A stretch of 64,000 nt of DNA. Origin: Cliona cf. orientalis (Eukaryota; Porifera; Demospongiae; Clionaida; Clionaidae). The notes under the pieces were generated by a model. The model saw nothing but the letters and a program-made list of their open reading frames with translations. It made no database searches and was not told the DNA's origin. Where the stretch lies: assembly GCA_963930775.1 (NCBI GenBank), contig OZ005696.1:5952001-6016000 (forward strand), given 5' to 3'. Positions 1-11,643 of the stretch are shown here, in pieces (within the stretch, counting starts at the first letter, position 1; each line of letters starts with the position of its first letter). The position numbers and the translations under genes are program-made.

Positions 1-1300
1 CACTAAAAGATAATCCGCGGAAAAATCAGTGAAATTTGGAGGTTGGATATCGCTATTACTAGTGCTACAAATCGTGCATTTTCTGTTCAGCATGCCTGTG
101 GTTTATCGACCACACCCACTCTTTTAGTATGCGCATGCGACTGCGCATGCTCAAGCACAGTGTTGGAAAGGGTCGTCACGTCATGAAACAGCTACATGTA
201 TGCCTCAGAGTGTTGCAATACTACGCTACAGTGGCTACAGAGCGCGCGCTACAGAGCTCTAGTTACTTGGTAGTTCTAGCTGCATCTAGCCATGTGAACA
301 TCATTGGGATCTCTGTTCAGGTGTGCGTTGTTTCCATTATGATGCACTTTTGAGGTACGTACACGTAAGTATACAAACAATCAAGATCGGAGCACCTCCC
401 CTGATCTACAGGCGCTCATTCTGGTAATGGCATGGCTCTTCACATCCTTCAGTACTACTATTGCTATCTCAGAAATAGGTCTACAATGAATATGTGGAGT
501 CAGCTATGACTAGCTACTACTGCTGAGTGATCAGAATAGTAACATTCTGCTACTCGGAGACCAATCGATCAAGATAGCCTTGTCCCTCAAAGGGCCTGAC
601 AACATGGCTAGGACTAAGATCTCTAAACTTCACAACAGTTTGTGCATATCATTATAATTAATGCAGCTATCCTCACTCTCTCTTTTTCTGACATTCATTG
701 AACAGTCAGGCACACAGCTTGCCTTGTCAAGGCAAGAACTGGAGGAATAGTACTTGACTGATTACTGTCTAACTAGCAAGTAATGTACACAACTCAGGAG
801 TGACACTATGTGTGTGAAAAATCTGCACCTATGGTAAATGTACATGCATGTACTGTATTTCTTCTAAAATTCAGCCCTTCTAATTATTCAGCACTCTTTA
901 CCAAATGATTGAAATAGTAAAAATTTTTGGCAAAGGTCATCACGTATGTATGCTATAAATGGGAATAGAATGCGTACGTGGATAAAATTTAATGTTGAAT
1001 ATTAACCTCTAGAAATTCAGTAAAGCTGAAGCTATTATTATTTCCATGCTGAATTTTATGGTATATTCCATGGTATACAGGCAACAGTAACTATGGAATA
1101 ACAATTGTAATTCATCCTATGATATCATTGTGGGGGTAAGTGCTTAAGTACAATAAAGGAAATGAGACACCATGGACATCTGAAAATAGAACCATGTGTC
1201 ATTTTTGCGCATGCTCATTGTGTGGATAAGACACATGACATGTGCTCTACAGAGATCTATGTAATAATTATAGTGGTCTTATGCATGTTTATACATGTAC
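1..1300. other. Stretch without a recognised gene
   Basis: No exon with family similarity was found on either strand. The short open frames here have no recognisable motif. Exon C of the left-edge Death-fold gene begins at 1301 and is transcribed leftwards, so this stretch should be intron of that gene. No counterpart of the 42-nt linker exon seen in gene 1 was recognised. Confidence 0.5.
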
Positions 1301-1561
1301 CTTGGACATAAGTGCTCTCCACCTCATCAGCCTGATGGAAAAGGCCAATACTACGGAGTGACCTAGCAACATGCTTCCAACTGGGGTAAGGATGATGAGT
1401 GGCATAGAGGTCAAGGTACGCTTCTCTCCTCTGGAAGGGACTATCATAGCTTATCTTGATTTTATTCACTTTTGATTCTGGTAGTTCAAGCCAATTTCCA
1501 ATATCTTCGTCACCCAATATCTTTGTCAACTCCAGCAACTTTTCTACTGTGATAGTGAGAT
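1301..1561 (-). CDS. Death-fold exon C of left-edge Death-ROCO gene (gene 3, partial)
   Basis: This 261-nt exon (87 codons) has an AG acceptor just above 1561 and a GT donor below 1301, and is phase 1 at both ends. It encodes a helical Death-fold module with the family marks GNWLELPESKV, REAYLDLYATHHP and PSWKHVARSLRSIGL. It matches the exon at 47471-47722 closely, with three extra codons near its start, and the flanking intron is also alike (about 1640-1760 versus 47838-47935). In the family such modules assemble homotypic signalling complexes in the cytosol. The long GTPase exon of this gene would lie left of the window, so whether the gene is intact cannot be judged. Confidence 0.75.
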
Positions 1562-3259
1562 CTGCATTGATAGCAAGTCACAAGTGAATAAAAGAAATCT
1601 ATTCACAATAATTAAATTTTATTATGCTATCTACATGTATAGTGGGCCTCTCACAGATTTTCATTGATTATACTTCACTATGTAAGATCACGCTGGCAAC
1701 TTGTTTTTACGTGCAGGTACATGTAGTTGAATAATCGAGTGAAGGTGCCAATATTTATATCGTTAATGATTCAAAGACGATTATTTCAGAAAATATCGTA
1801 CTTTCGTGAAAAAGGACCCATGAGTGGTACACTTTACATTAGGCTCAAATAGGGGGATAAGTCAACATTCGAGATATCAATAATATTGTGCACTATAAAG
1901 CGCACAATAGTGCTGGACTGTGCTGAATGTACAACCCATTGTAACAATCTTCAACCATGTAAGGAGTTAATTTGTAACACTATTATTATGTTGAAAAAAG
2001 GACACTTCCAAATAACGGACAAAACCTCATGCACCAATTTATCCATTATAAAGAGATTTCACTATATAAAGTATGCACAACAGTGCTGGACTGTGAAAAA
2101 TGCCTGTTTGCACCAATGTTTGGTGCTCTTTCAAGATATTGAGGCAAAACTGGGGGATAGGGGACAATCCATACGGAGTGTTCATTTGCAACACTACGGT
2201 ATTATGGGTAAATGGGGTCTATGCTTACCAAAGGCAGACCAAATTGATTGCTTTACTCCTTGCGCATGCACACTGGATAAATACATGTATGAACTAGACT
2301 GCTACTACATGTACATACATAGCTATCTTACATTTGATTTGGTACTATAGGGCTTCACATTTCAGTCGGCAGCCAAATAGTATAGTGCTATATAGTGTGG
2401 TCACGAGCATTATGTAGGTAGAATATGGAACATGCTGACGATCTTCACCAGTTTATAATATGCTAGGCCACTTAGTTATGCGCATGAGCAGAAAGCATAT
2501 GGCCTAGCTGCATATATATGTATTGAGTTTTGGCACTGTCGATAGGTGTGACTATGGTGGCCAATAAAAAGGTACAATTGTGACGTTTGTGGACCATATC
2601 CATCAATTTGAAGCATACTAAAGTCTGTTACTCGCCAAATTTGACTGATTCGGTGTGTTTACAAGTCGCTCAGGTGCCTAGATCTCGACAACAATACGGT
2701 TGATTACCTTACCCCTTGGGCATATGTACAGGGTAATACGACCAACTTATTGCCCATGCATTCTTTGTGCATGTGTACACTGAATTACATCATAGAAATT
2801 TCATTTGAAAAGAACAGAGTGAAAGACCATCTTTGAATTTGATGTGGGCAAAGAACAGGAAATATTATGTTTAATGGCCTAAGTTATTTCAAATGATTCA
2901 TTGTACGCAGAGATGCTACATGTACTCCTATAATCAAAGTGTTAAACATTGGACCATACCCACCAAATTACTTGCATGTGCACACACATTTTTTTTGTCT
3001 ATACTATTATTATAATAATATTACAGATACAAGGGGTATACAAGTACATTAAGCATGTACATGAATAGCCTTCAGCTAAAACAGATGATGTTATGCAGGT
3101 TATACATAATATTATTATCTGTCTCCACTAAGTGCACGCCTTAGCTTCTACTTTTCATGGTGATACATATTTCACAATGGGTCTATGCAAGAATTTTACA
3201 CTGTGAATATTAATTTTAAGGAGGCAGCCATCATCATCATGATTATACTTCACACTTAC
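1562..3259. repeat. Intron of gene 3 with two dispersed repeats
   Basis: Two repeat families are visible. The segment at about 1808-1890 recurs at 49250-49345 and 46925-47010. The segment at about 2536-2990 recurs at 19708-20140 and, in part, 54470-54940 and 38560-38680. The part at 3040-3259 matches 59040-59284 and belongs to the segmental duplication that carries exon B. No coding similarity was recognised. Confidence 0.55.
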
Positions 3260-3536
3260 CTCTGAGTGGTAGGAATGGTTTTAATTTCTCCACAGCAGCA
3301 AACTCCCCCCATCTGTACAGCCGACTGGCAAGATGTGTCCAGGAAGACAGAGGATGGCAGTGGACATAGTAGAAAGCACACTCATTGGCTGTTTCTCTTT
3401 TAGTGGAGCACCTCTGCTGGATTCCTTTCAGTTGGCTAGGAGGGACTAATACATCAGTATAGTCATGAATACAGTGACTTCCAGTCATTCACTAATTCCA
3501 TAGCTTCAGCAACACTCTCAGTCGTCAAGGTGGGAT
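3260..3536 (-). pseudogene. Death-fold exon B of gene 3, frameshifted
   Basis: The splice sites match the other B exons (AG before ATCCCACC, GT after the codons for PLRG). The exon is 277 nt, whereas intact B exons are 276 nt (12056-12331) and 279 nt (59285-59563), so it is not a multiple of three. Translation reads ELVNDWKSLYS then a stop; the rest (IQQRCSTKRE, ANECAFYYVHCHP, SWTHLASRLY, VEKLKPFLPLRG) is in another frame. One indel in the variable loop after NDW explains this. Skipping the exon would restore frame because both ends are phase 1, so the gene could still make protein without B. An assembly error is the alternative. Confidence 0.7.
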
Positions 3537-3863
3537 CTGAAATGCAGTCAATATCCACAGCTTGGAGCAATTTTACTAAACTAGATGGTATTAAAAATTT
3601 AATTAAGGAAAGCACATGCACATACATACACGTACATGTACACATACACAGATTATGGATAGATTAAGGACTGTCACTAATGAGGTCATGCATTCTAGTC
3701 TGTATGAGATGGTGTGTTGTTGCTTTTTTCTGGAGCAGGGCTAGGAACTCAGAAACCCGTCAATATTATTATTAGTGGTGTATTGTTTGCCCTTGAAATC
3801 CAACCTGGACCACACCGAGTTATTGGCACTGCTGATGGGAAACTTACACTTATGATCACCCAC

Positions 3864-4103
3864 CTTGGATTGGTTCTCCATGGTTCCTAATACGATTGGC
3901 AATTTGATCCTCCCCCACTTCATCTAGTATAAAGATGAGGGCCCTCCATGAGGGGGGCTGGTAGTCACCTCTTCCAAGGAGAAATCCCTCCACTGCATCC
4001 TCAAGGCTGCTTGCTGAGTAAACACCGAAACAATCTCTTAGAAGTGCCAAGTTCTGTACTCCTTTCACTGCCTCTAATACATTTCCTTGAGTGAGGGGTG
4101 GAA
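3864..4103 (-). CDS. Death-fold exon A of gene 3
   Basis: This is a 240-nt (80-codon) symmetric phase-1 exon, with acceptor TTCAG at 4104 upward and donor GTGGGT below 3864. It encodes PPLTQGNVLEAVKGVQN, then SASSLEDAVEGFLLGRGDY, then PPSWRALIFILDEVGE and a closing HGEPIQG. It is a near copy of 61322-61561 and more distant from 11123-11356. No stop is present. The 327-bp intron to exon B matches the intron of gene 2, which there carries a large transposon. A Death-like helical bundle is the best family assignment. No upstream first exon was recognised. Confidence 0.75.
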
Positions 4104-4162
4104 CTGAACGAGAAAAAGATTTATATACACCTTAGAATTAAACTCCACTAATTATTATCAAA

Positions 4163-5023
4163 TACAGTAGAACTTCCGAATAAGGCCAGTGTTAGTTGTA
4201 AACGTGTTTCTGGTCACCCGCCCGCATGCTATTTTGGAGGCAGCCTGTTTTGGCCATTATTGCCATTATTTGGCACTGCGCATGCTCAGTTCAATTACCA
4301 AAATTAATGTCACCATCCTGTCTGTGGTTTGTCCAGGAAATGTTCAAATTGTACAGGATATGCTGAGGTAAAATAATGGAATAATGAATAATGATAACCG
4401 CCCGCCCGCATGGCTAAGTGAACTCTGATGTGACCAGAAACACGTTTACAACAAACAGTGGCCTAACGGACACATTGGGAGCAGGCCTTTTGTCCTTTAT
4501 ATGGAGGTTGTCCTTTTATAGAAGTGGAGACAATTTACATAATTATAGTCTACACATGTATAGCTAGCTAGTTAGCGTTTGCAGAGGTGACTCCATGGAG
4601 AAGGAAAGAAGGATATGAGCTGGATATGAGTCTACTTCAATAATTATTTAAGTACTGTGTATGTATACACCACACTTGAATTGTATCATGCAATGCATTG
4701 GTCTCGTGATCGTCCCTTCAAGATAGCGCCCCTCCTACGAAGGGGGAAGGGTCTGGCCAGGATCATGGCGCCAGCAATTACGTCACTGGCCGCGAAAAGG
4801 GGCGTGGCGTCCTGGCTGTCCACTATTTAGAAGTAAAAATTATACTGAGAGGTTCAATCGGGACTGAACAATCCGTCCATTATAGTGAATTGAGAGGTTG
4901 TCCGCTCCTCGGAGGTTCGTAATGTACTAAGTCTATGGCAAATTCAATCCGTTCCATAGCGGTTGTCTGTTATATATTGGATGGTTGCTCCTGGGAGGGT
5001 CCGTTATGAGTAGTTCCACTGTA
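4163..5023. mobile_element. pogo/Tigger-like MITE with TACAGTRGAAC ends
   Basis: The ends are inverted: TACAGTAGAACTTCCG on the left and the complement of TACAGTGGAACTACTC on the right, flanked by TA. Similar ends are at 59941-60931 and a lone one is near 49339. A nested inverted repeat around CGTGTTTCTGGTCAC lies at 4190-4470. There is no transposase, so the element is non-autonomous. It lies upstream of exon A of gene 3 (coding on -). Assignment to the pogo group rests on the TA flanks and the CAGTGGAACC-type terminus. Confidence 0.55.
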
Positions 5024-5832
5024 GTATATTGACACAATTTAAATCCACCTCTTGATGAAGGAGGTTGAACTTGTGACCCTCACTATAATAGAGTGCTACA
5101 TGTACCATAGTGTCCTGGGTAAGCGCCCATGCAGCATGGGTGCTTAAACATAATTCAATATTATGGCCTGCATAGGTGCTTACCCAGAATATATGAACTG
5201 GCATAGAAGCTGCTATATTGACCCCTTGAAATGCGGTACATAGGTGCTTACCCGGGAGTGGGCACTTGCCCGGGACACTATGGTACGTGTACGTAGTTTC
5301 ATCCATCTCTATCTAATAGTCAACAGTACGAGAAAATCCCTATACTTATATGTACTTATGAAAGGAGATCAGTACGTAACAGCATTATATGTAGCAATAT
5401 GCATGTCTACTGATTGCATTTCCCCTAAAGATAACAAGATTATTGGCTTATTAATTTTAAATGTACCATCACTCTTGACCCCCAAATACTAATCAAATTA
5501 AATTTTGGTCAACCCCCTTGATAATGAGGTCCCTCACTCTCAATAATGACCTAGTCTAAGGATGCCACTAATTGCCAGCCTATCACCCTCAACATGCTGG
5601 ATCCAATTAAAATTCACCCAAAACAACCGAAGATGCCATGAATATCTTCCATGGCGGGACCCTCACTGAAAGTAATCCGGGGTACTAGTCTAGCCCCTTC
5701 GGCTAGTCCCCCAGACTGCACTGAAACAGTGAAAGCGTCTGGGGACGAGCCTATAGATTTACCAGGGACCACATTATGAAAGATAATGTATAGTCCCAGC
5801 TAGCTAGCTGATACTACGAGAGCTCATACAAA
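5024..5832. other. Intergenic, with GGTGCTTACCC direct repeats
   Basis: Variants of GGTGCTTACCC occur at about 5115, 5168 and 5240, and an inverted stretch with TGTCCTGGGTAAGCG near 5105 pairs with CTTGCCCGGGACA near 5265. The part from about 5640 resembles 6385 onward and begins a local direct duplication. No gene was recognised. Confidence 0.4.
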
Positions 5833-5841
5833 CCGAGGCTG

Positions 5842-5895
5842 TAGTCTGGGTGCCAGCCCCTTCACAAGAGGAGGAAGGGGCTGGCACCCAGACTA
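5842..5895. mobile_element. 54-bp fold-back element with 9-bp target duplication
   Basis: The two arms (from TAGTCTGGGTGCCAGCC and its complement) are perfect complements with a short loop. The element is flanked on both sides by CCGAGGCTG (5833-5841 and 5896-5904). The duplicated copy of this locus has a single CCGAGGCTG at 6452-6460 with no hairpin, an empty site. A 9-bp duplication is typical of Mutator-like transposition. The ends TAG...CTA match the elements at 12419, 31754 and 22746. Confidence 0.8.
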
Positions 5896-5898
5896 CCG

Positions 5899-6790
5899 AG
5901 GCTGGAGCTCAGCATAGACTCGCTGCATGCACTAGATCTAGTCTAGGGACAAGGGTAAACAATTTTTTAAACCTTTCTTTGGTGGAACTGCTCCGGCTAT
6001 ATAGATCCTCCATCATAGATCACAGCCACGCCCTCCTACTTTCCGCATTAATTGGTAGGAATTTCCCCTTGAGCATGATGAGTGGCTCCAGCTGATCATG
6101 ACAAAGGTCATTCTCCGTTTCCAAGCTCGGAAGAGCCATCTACGGATTGCTCCTCTACCTGGGATCCTATCTGCTACTAGGTGACTACGTGTAGGTTATG
6201 ATGGTGTCATCTGTGCTAGTCCTGATCATGAGTGCGTACTAGTCTGGCGTAGCCGACCCTCGCAGGAAGAGGGTCGGCTACACCAGACTAACCGACTCTA
6301 TGATAGATTATATAGCTTCTATGCTGAGACTAATGATAATCATAAATTATAATATATCATACATGTTAAATCAAAACTATATTCCATGGCCGGAAACCTC
6401 ACTGCTGGGGACGATCGAGCCTATAATAAACATTATTTGTGCTCAAACAAGCCGAGGCTGGAGCTCGAGCTCAGCCTAGACTCGCTGCATGCCCTAGATC
6501 TAGTCTGGGGACAAGGGTAACTTATGTACGGGTTTTAAACCTTTCTTTGGTGGAATTGCTCTGGCTAGGTCCTCCATTTTAAGTCACGATCCCAGGCTGG
6601 ATTACCACGCCCTCTGCTGTTAATTGGTAGGAATTCCCCTTGAGATGGTGGTGGCTCCAGCTCATTCTCCGTTTCCCAGCTCAGAAAGAGCCATATACGG
6701 GTGTGCCCTCTACCTGGGATCCTATCTGCTACTAGGCTAGGTGACTACGTGTAGATGTGATGATGATCATTAGCTGTGCTAGTCCTCTAA
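5899..6790 (+). repeat. Local direct duplication (about 340-bp units)
   Basis: About 5899-6235 and 6453-6790 are direct copies about 555 bp apart. Both contain AGACTCGCTGCATGC, a CTAGATCTAGTCT block, TTTAAACCTTTCTTTGGTGG and a closing GGTGACTACGTGTAG. The second copy continues into sequence (about 6780-6900) that recurs at 22340-22500, so the region belongs to a larger duplication with the 22-27 kb segment. Confidence 0.65.
6240..6290. mobile_element. 51-bp fold-back hairpin, same terminal motif
   Basis: The arms begin TAGTCTGG and read through GTAGCCGACCCTC to the complement on the other side of a short loop. The TAG...CTA ends match the fold-back family at 5842, but the flanks differ (AGTGCGTAC versus ACCGACTCT), so no target duplication survives. 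It is probably an older insertion. Confidence 0.5.
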
Positions 6791-7261
6791 TAGTGGGTAC
6801 TAGCCCCTTCATCTTCATCTCTGTGAGCTGGTACGCATAGTTTGACCAGCCTACATGTAGATACTCTATGCTGTACCTTATTGCAAATTGTAGTCAGAAC
6901 TTCATATTTATTCCCTCTTCAATCTATTGTTGAGTCTATTGGGTTCTATAGAGCAGGCGTTGTGTGTTGATTTCACCTTGACTCAGTGAAGATGTCACCC
7001 CGGAGAGCTGTGTGCATTCCTCATGCATGTGGTTGGTTGTCATAGGCAACAAACCTATGGAGTGAAACCATGACACACATAATATCAAGAGTATAATTTG
7101 CATACATGTACATGTATTATACATGTCCCTCACATGTATACACCAGGTCCTGCATGTATATGTACTCAATCCCAGGGTCGATCTGGCGTGTGAGGAATCT
7201 TGTCGAGTATAAAATTAATATGACATTGTACTGTTTGGAGTACTCCATAAATACTTTTAAG

Positions 7262-8695
7262 AAGCATGTATTTGAGCAGGCCTCCAACCATCCCTTCTTA
7301 GTCGGACTACACTCCTGTTTCCAGACAGACAGCAGGTGGGTTTGCATTACATGATATGCAGTGAATACACGTGAAAGGTGAAAGAGAAGAAATAATATGA
7401 GAGACTAGGGGAGAGATTTAACAAGAGAGACAGAGAGAGATTTAACGAGAGATAGAAAAAGAGAGAGTATATTATGTAAGGGAGAGAGAGAGAGAGAGAT
7501 TGATCGAGACATCTATCCTTTTCCCCCTCCAGGCTATTCTTTGTAATAGAGTATGTGAATGGTGGTGATCTGATGTTTCACATGCAACGACATTGCCGTC
7601 TCCCTGAGGAGCATGCTCGCTTCTACTCGGCAGAAATCTCGTTAGCACTCAGCTTCCTCCATGAGAGAGGTATGTAAACCCAGACTACAGTCCATGTGTT
7701 ATTATATTACTACAGCTCCATTATTAATTATTATCATGTACAAAGATTTTTCATGGAATGTTTGAATTAGGAGCTATATTATCTCCCCAGTAGCAATTTA
7801 CTTTTCTGTGGTTATGAGGTAATTATAGTGTAATTATGATGAAACCTATGGTGTAATCTCTTAGGTAATCTATGAGGTAATTATGAGAAAATTTAGGGCC
7901 TCGCTGGGGCCTTTCTGAGACTTGAAAATCAGTAAATATGTAGAGTATCTTACGCGTGTATCCAGCGAATAGATTATAAGCTGAGCGTTACTTTCTCTGA
8001 GAAGTACTGTTGGTTGAACTTCACATGTTTTCTTGGCTTACGTAATGCCATGGATAAATAAAGCTAGCCTTGCGCTATATATAGCACGCATCACTGAAGG
8101 GGCTGGCCCGCGCGCGACTGCAGCAGCCTGACCAACCTGAACTTCGGAAGGAATACTGTGTTGTCGAGTTCGTCTCTGTGATTGAAGCATCGAAACTTGT
8201 CGCTATCAAGGTTGAGAGTCGATCTTAGACGCCATCTTCATGATTTCTGGGGCCAGCATCGATCGATGTGTACGCATTCTATTGACGACCTTTTACCACA
8301 TGCACCATTACACTGTGCAGCTACTGGGGAGATGGTCAAGTGTTCATTTACATAAGCTTATACTACAGTTACCTGTTTAATTTTTTTTGTTTCAGCTTCG
8401 GCAGTGACAGATGAACCCTCCCTACAAACCAAGAATTGACTCGATCCTCAATTTGTAGTTGAGCCGCTTGACTTCACCCCTGATGACAGGTGAGACATAC
8501 ACTAGTTACCCAACACCAGATCCATACTACGATTGAAATTCACTCTCTCCCTCCATTTCTCTCTCCCCTTTCCACCCTTCTCTCCCTCTCTCCTCCCTCA
8601 CATGCAGTGATGTTCTTCAAGCCATTGATTAGTCTGAGTTTGAAGGTTTTGAGTACGTCAATTCTCTGCTGATGTCCAAGGTGGACGATGTGTGA
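7262..8695 (+). pseudogene. Atypical protein kinase C, copy 1 (internally deleted pseudogene)
   Basis: Exon 7262-7335 encodes [20 protein letters not shown] and ends in DSR at a GT donor. Exon 7533-7669 continues [19 protein letters not shown] to the HERG codons. These are N-lobe/hinge segments of the PKC zeta/iota catalytic domain. The loop with the catalytic DLKLDN motif and the C-lobe exons present in copy 2 are missing. Sequence then resumes at the turn-motif exon (8396-8489, NPPYKPRI), which has an in-frame TGA and about 22 bp deleted, and the last exon (8608-8695, SEFEGFEYVN hydrophobic motif), which has an in-frame TAG. The intron holds a MITE. This copy cannot encode an active kinase. 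Confidence 0.85.
7780..8333. mobile_element. MITE with CCCCAGTAGC ends, copy 1
   Basis: The terminal inverted repeats are TCTCCCCAGTAGC and GCTACTGGGGAGA. The interior (GGTAATTATGAGAAAATT, AATAAAGCTAGCCTTGCGCT, TTATTGACGACCTTTTACC-like blocks) is shared with 39766-40285 and, inverted, with 59623-61088. The equivalent intron in the second aPKC copy (about 26815-26825) lacks it, which shows insertion after the duplication. No coding capacity was seen. Confidence 0.7.
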
Positions 8696-9528
8696 TGGCT
8701 GTGTGGCTCACGGTGACAATCTAGGCTCTCTCCTTTAGACTTAATGTGATCAATCATTGCATGTACCACTAGCTACATGTATAAAGTTATTGTATTGTTA
8801 TCAGACAAACCCTGTTGTGGTATACACATCATCAGGCACTGCTCTTGATGTTTATCAGATCATATGCATTTTTATCAAATAGCTACATGTATAGTCTATT
8901 TTGGATTCTAGCAATTTTTTTGTGAAAATAACCTATTCTCTACATCTATAATCCATAATACGCGTGCCTACCATGTGACATCTGATATATATCCTGATTG
9001 GTCAGTTTCTTAGTGTTTGTGTTTAGATGGTAGGAAATCGTTGGCTGGCATATTTTTAGTGCAGTGCACTATAGTGTTCACAGGGGATTATAATTGCCTG
9101 AGGGAGGTCAATATTTTAGTTATAACACCCCTGTTACCTAGGATACAAGGGTGAATCAGGATATATAATAATAATATTATCCATAACTTTAATTAGCAGC
9201 AAGCCTTTTATAAATTTAAGGAAGGGGGGGGGGGGGAAGTTCCCTAATCCAAAGTCGATCATATTGATATTACAATGAGGCTCTCTTAAAGAAGATTCAG
9301 AGTAGATTTCAGCTAGCCCGGCCTTGTCATTAGATAGTGTCTACAGGTCCTTCCAGACGACAGGCCTTCTATGAAGAACGTTATTGCTAGACTATCAGTT
9401 TGATTTTAACCATACCATGCAATCATGATGATGTGTCCCTAAACCCGGAACTATAAATGCTAGCGCTTGCGCACATGATCCCAATCCTGCCACGCCCAAG
9501 TGCTACCTAAGCTACTGCTATTAAAAAG
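8696..9528. other. Downstream of the kinase pseudogene, no gene
   Basis: The first 200 bp match 27156-27370 (3' flank of the second kinase copy). A poly-G run lies at about 9226-9238. No exon was recognised. Confidence 0.5.
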
Positions 9529-9568
9529 ATGGCGGAGATAAGCAATGAAGCAGGAGCACTGAACAGAG
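9529..9568 (+). CDS. Candidate first coding exon of gene 1
   Basis: ATG at 9529 starts MAEISNEAGALNR followed by a GT donor (GTATAA) at 9569. The exon ends in phase 1, the phase that exon A at 11123 requires. The start lies in AAAGATGGCGGAG, which resembles the YY1-type element often found at animal start codons. I see no transcript evidence, and other exons may lie between this one and 11123. It could also be chance. Confidence 0.35.
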
Positions 9569-9690
9569 GTATAACGCATGTATCACACTAGCTACCATAG
9601 TAGCGATTTAACGGACCTCCCAGTTTTTTCGCGGAATTCTCCCAGTGGGATATCAATGTTCTGGAGGTAGCTCTCCACATGTCTCCATGA

Positions 9691-10099
9691 GGCCATTCCA
9701 AATTGATAAGTTGTTTATCGGGCTAATACCTTCTCAAAAACTTAGGGTCGGTCGGTCGGCTTAAAAAAGAAAACGAAAGTATGAATATCATTATAAAAGG
9801 ATATGATGTCATACATAATACATATAAAACGTGACCCAGCTCATGCAGCTTCTCCAACAAGGCACGAAAGTTGTCACTCCAATCGTATTTTACGATAGTT
9901 CGCCTATTCGCTACCATATCTCACCTATAAACCACCACACTGGGCCACACAAAACTGCTAGCGGCAGCCATCTCTCCTTTCTCTTAGGCACGTCCTTGAA
10001 ACCATAATATTATTACCCGAAAATTTTCATTTGTAAATTGAAATACCAAAAGTTAGGGTCGGTTGGGCCCGATAAACAAGCAATCAATTTGGAGTGGCC
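9691..10099. mobile_element. Harbinger-like MITE with TGA duplication
   Basis: The ends are GGCCATTCCAAATTGAT and the near-complement ATCAATTTGGAGTGGCC. The 3-bp flank TGA is repeated at 9688-9690 and 10100-10102. Inner copies of TTAGGGTCGGT lie near each end. The TIR resembles GGCCATACCAA at 36606 and 60100, and 3-bp duplications are usual for PIF/Harbinger. A short frame inside on - (9723-9917) has no recognised motif. Confidence 0.65.
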
Positions 10100-11122
10100 T
10101 GAGCTCTATCATAGATTAATATTAATATATCTATGGTTCTATCCACGGCGTTTGGGATCAAGCGGCACCGCGAAAATTTTTAACCATAGAAGATACTGGT
10201 GACCTAAAACCCTATCACAATAGAACGCGAAAGTTTGGGTACCATATCAATATTATGCCACCAGGGACTCGGGATACATTATCTACTGGAAACGCTCATT
10301 ATTACGCTCGTGAAAATTCTACAATCATCGTTACAGCCGGAAGTGTACCCGGAAATGTCTGACAGTACTGCTACTATACTGTACCGTAATACTAGGGTGC
10401 CACAACATTCAATATGGCCGTCTAGTACTTCTATGAAGGCTTGCATGGCTTGTAGGAAACTCTTAGATAATGTTTAGCACACCAAATGTTGTTTACCCAG
10501 TGAAGCAATGGGCAAACTTACTTTTGACGTTTGAATAATATTTGTGTCTATTTTAGTTTGTGAGCCTTTGTAGCTTCTTACTGCTTGCGATATTTTTTAC
10601 TCGTAACGATGATTGCAGAAACAGAAATGTGTACTTTGTAGTAGGGCGGCGCACGCGTTTCTAGTCCATCTGAAAGATAATGTATAGTCCGTGATGCTAC
10701 TTGACCCGGTGTTTGTAACGCTAACGCGATTGCATTACGAAGCCAAGCCCACCCAAACTTCTCCATAGGCAAAAATGGAGTGAGTGGCGATTACGTGCCA
10801 CTGATTTGCAAGGTTAAGGACTCAATAGATAGCCTTTTCATTGAGCTATCTAGTGTAATTTGTTTTCATAAAGTACTCCTAGCCAGAGCCGAGATATTCA
10901 CGATCTACTGGAGGCCCTTGGAGGTCAGTAATTGCTAACCATAGCCATAATTCTATTGTCCGAGTTGAATGATTAGGCATGATATTGATGTACCCTAATC
11001 TTAATCCGTAGTACAATGGGCGTGTCTGTTTGTGTGGAATAATGATAAAGCTAAAATGTCATGAATGGCAGTCTGCTTTAATTTGATGTACCCTAAAATA
11101 TGCCTTTATGCTCTCTCACCAG
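10100..11122. other. Gap before exon A of gene 1
   Basis: No exon with family similarity. A frame at 10235-10477 (+) and one at 10578-10772 (-) have no motif I recognise. A possible exon ending SRDIHDLLEALG at a GT donor near 10919 was noted but its acceptor phase is not convincing. Confidence 0.4.
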
Positions 11123-11356
11123 CCCCACCCCTAACGGTGGGAAATACTTTGAAGGCATTGGAGGGAGTGGAGGACTGGGGAGAGGTGGCCAGCTGGCTTG
11201 GTACATACAGTAGCAGCCTCAAGGAAGCTGTGGAGCTGTTTCTCCAGGGACGAGGTCACTTTCAGCCCTCATGGAGGGCAGTCATCTTTGCTCTTGATGA
11301 AGCAGGAGAGACTCCTATTGCCAGTTGTATTAGGAGCTATGGAGAACCAGTCCAGG
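11123..11356 (+). CDS. Death-fold exon A of gene 1
   Basis: This 234-nt (78-codon) exon has a CACCAG acceptor and a GTAGAT donor, phase 1 at both ends. It reads PPLTVGNTLKALEGVEDWG, SSLKEAVELFLQGRGHF, PSWRAVIFALDEAGE and closes with YGEPVQG, matching exon A of genes 2 and 3 over its length but with many substitutions. The alternating hydrophobic pattern and the W in PSWR fit a Death-superfamily six-helix module. Exon B follows after 699 bp. Gene 1 is the most diverged of the three for this exon. Confidence 0.75.
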
Positions 11357-11643
11357 GTAGATACACACATCCAAGCAAAACTATACACACTCATGCCATA
11401 TCACGGCATGTGTACCATCACAGTAGTGTAGAGTGCAGCACCGGTCATAATGTGAACAGGCGATATTTTTTGTCAATCTTACCACTTTCTCTCATTGGGG
11501 AAAATTTCTAATCACACTATCAGTAATATTGCATAGAGGATATGGTGATCCTTACCACTTTGGCGAAATTTATTGCATCAAATTTTTATGCAATACGAAG
11601 GTAGCATAGGTTCACAAAAATTTAATACTTTGTCCAACATGTA

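Noticed and set aside
129-353. Frame of 74 codons near the left edge
   Set aside because: It has no motif and no splice-consistent neighbours, and spans palindromic GCGCATGC sequence.
5690-5752. Another fold-back of the TAG...CTA family
   Set aside because: Arms pair only in short pieces, and no 9-bp flanking duplication is visible.
7381-7500. GAGA-rich tract as a regulatory element
   Set aside because: It is a simple purine repeat in an intron of a pseudogene, and nothing ties it to regulation.
10872-10918. Possible exon SRDIHDLLEALG before exon A of gene 1
   Set aside because: The donor phase fits, but no acceptor gives phase 1 in the same frame.
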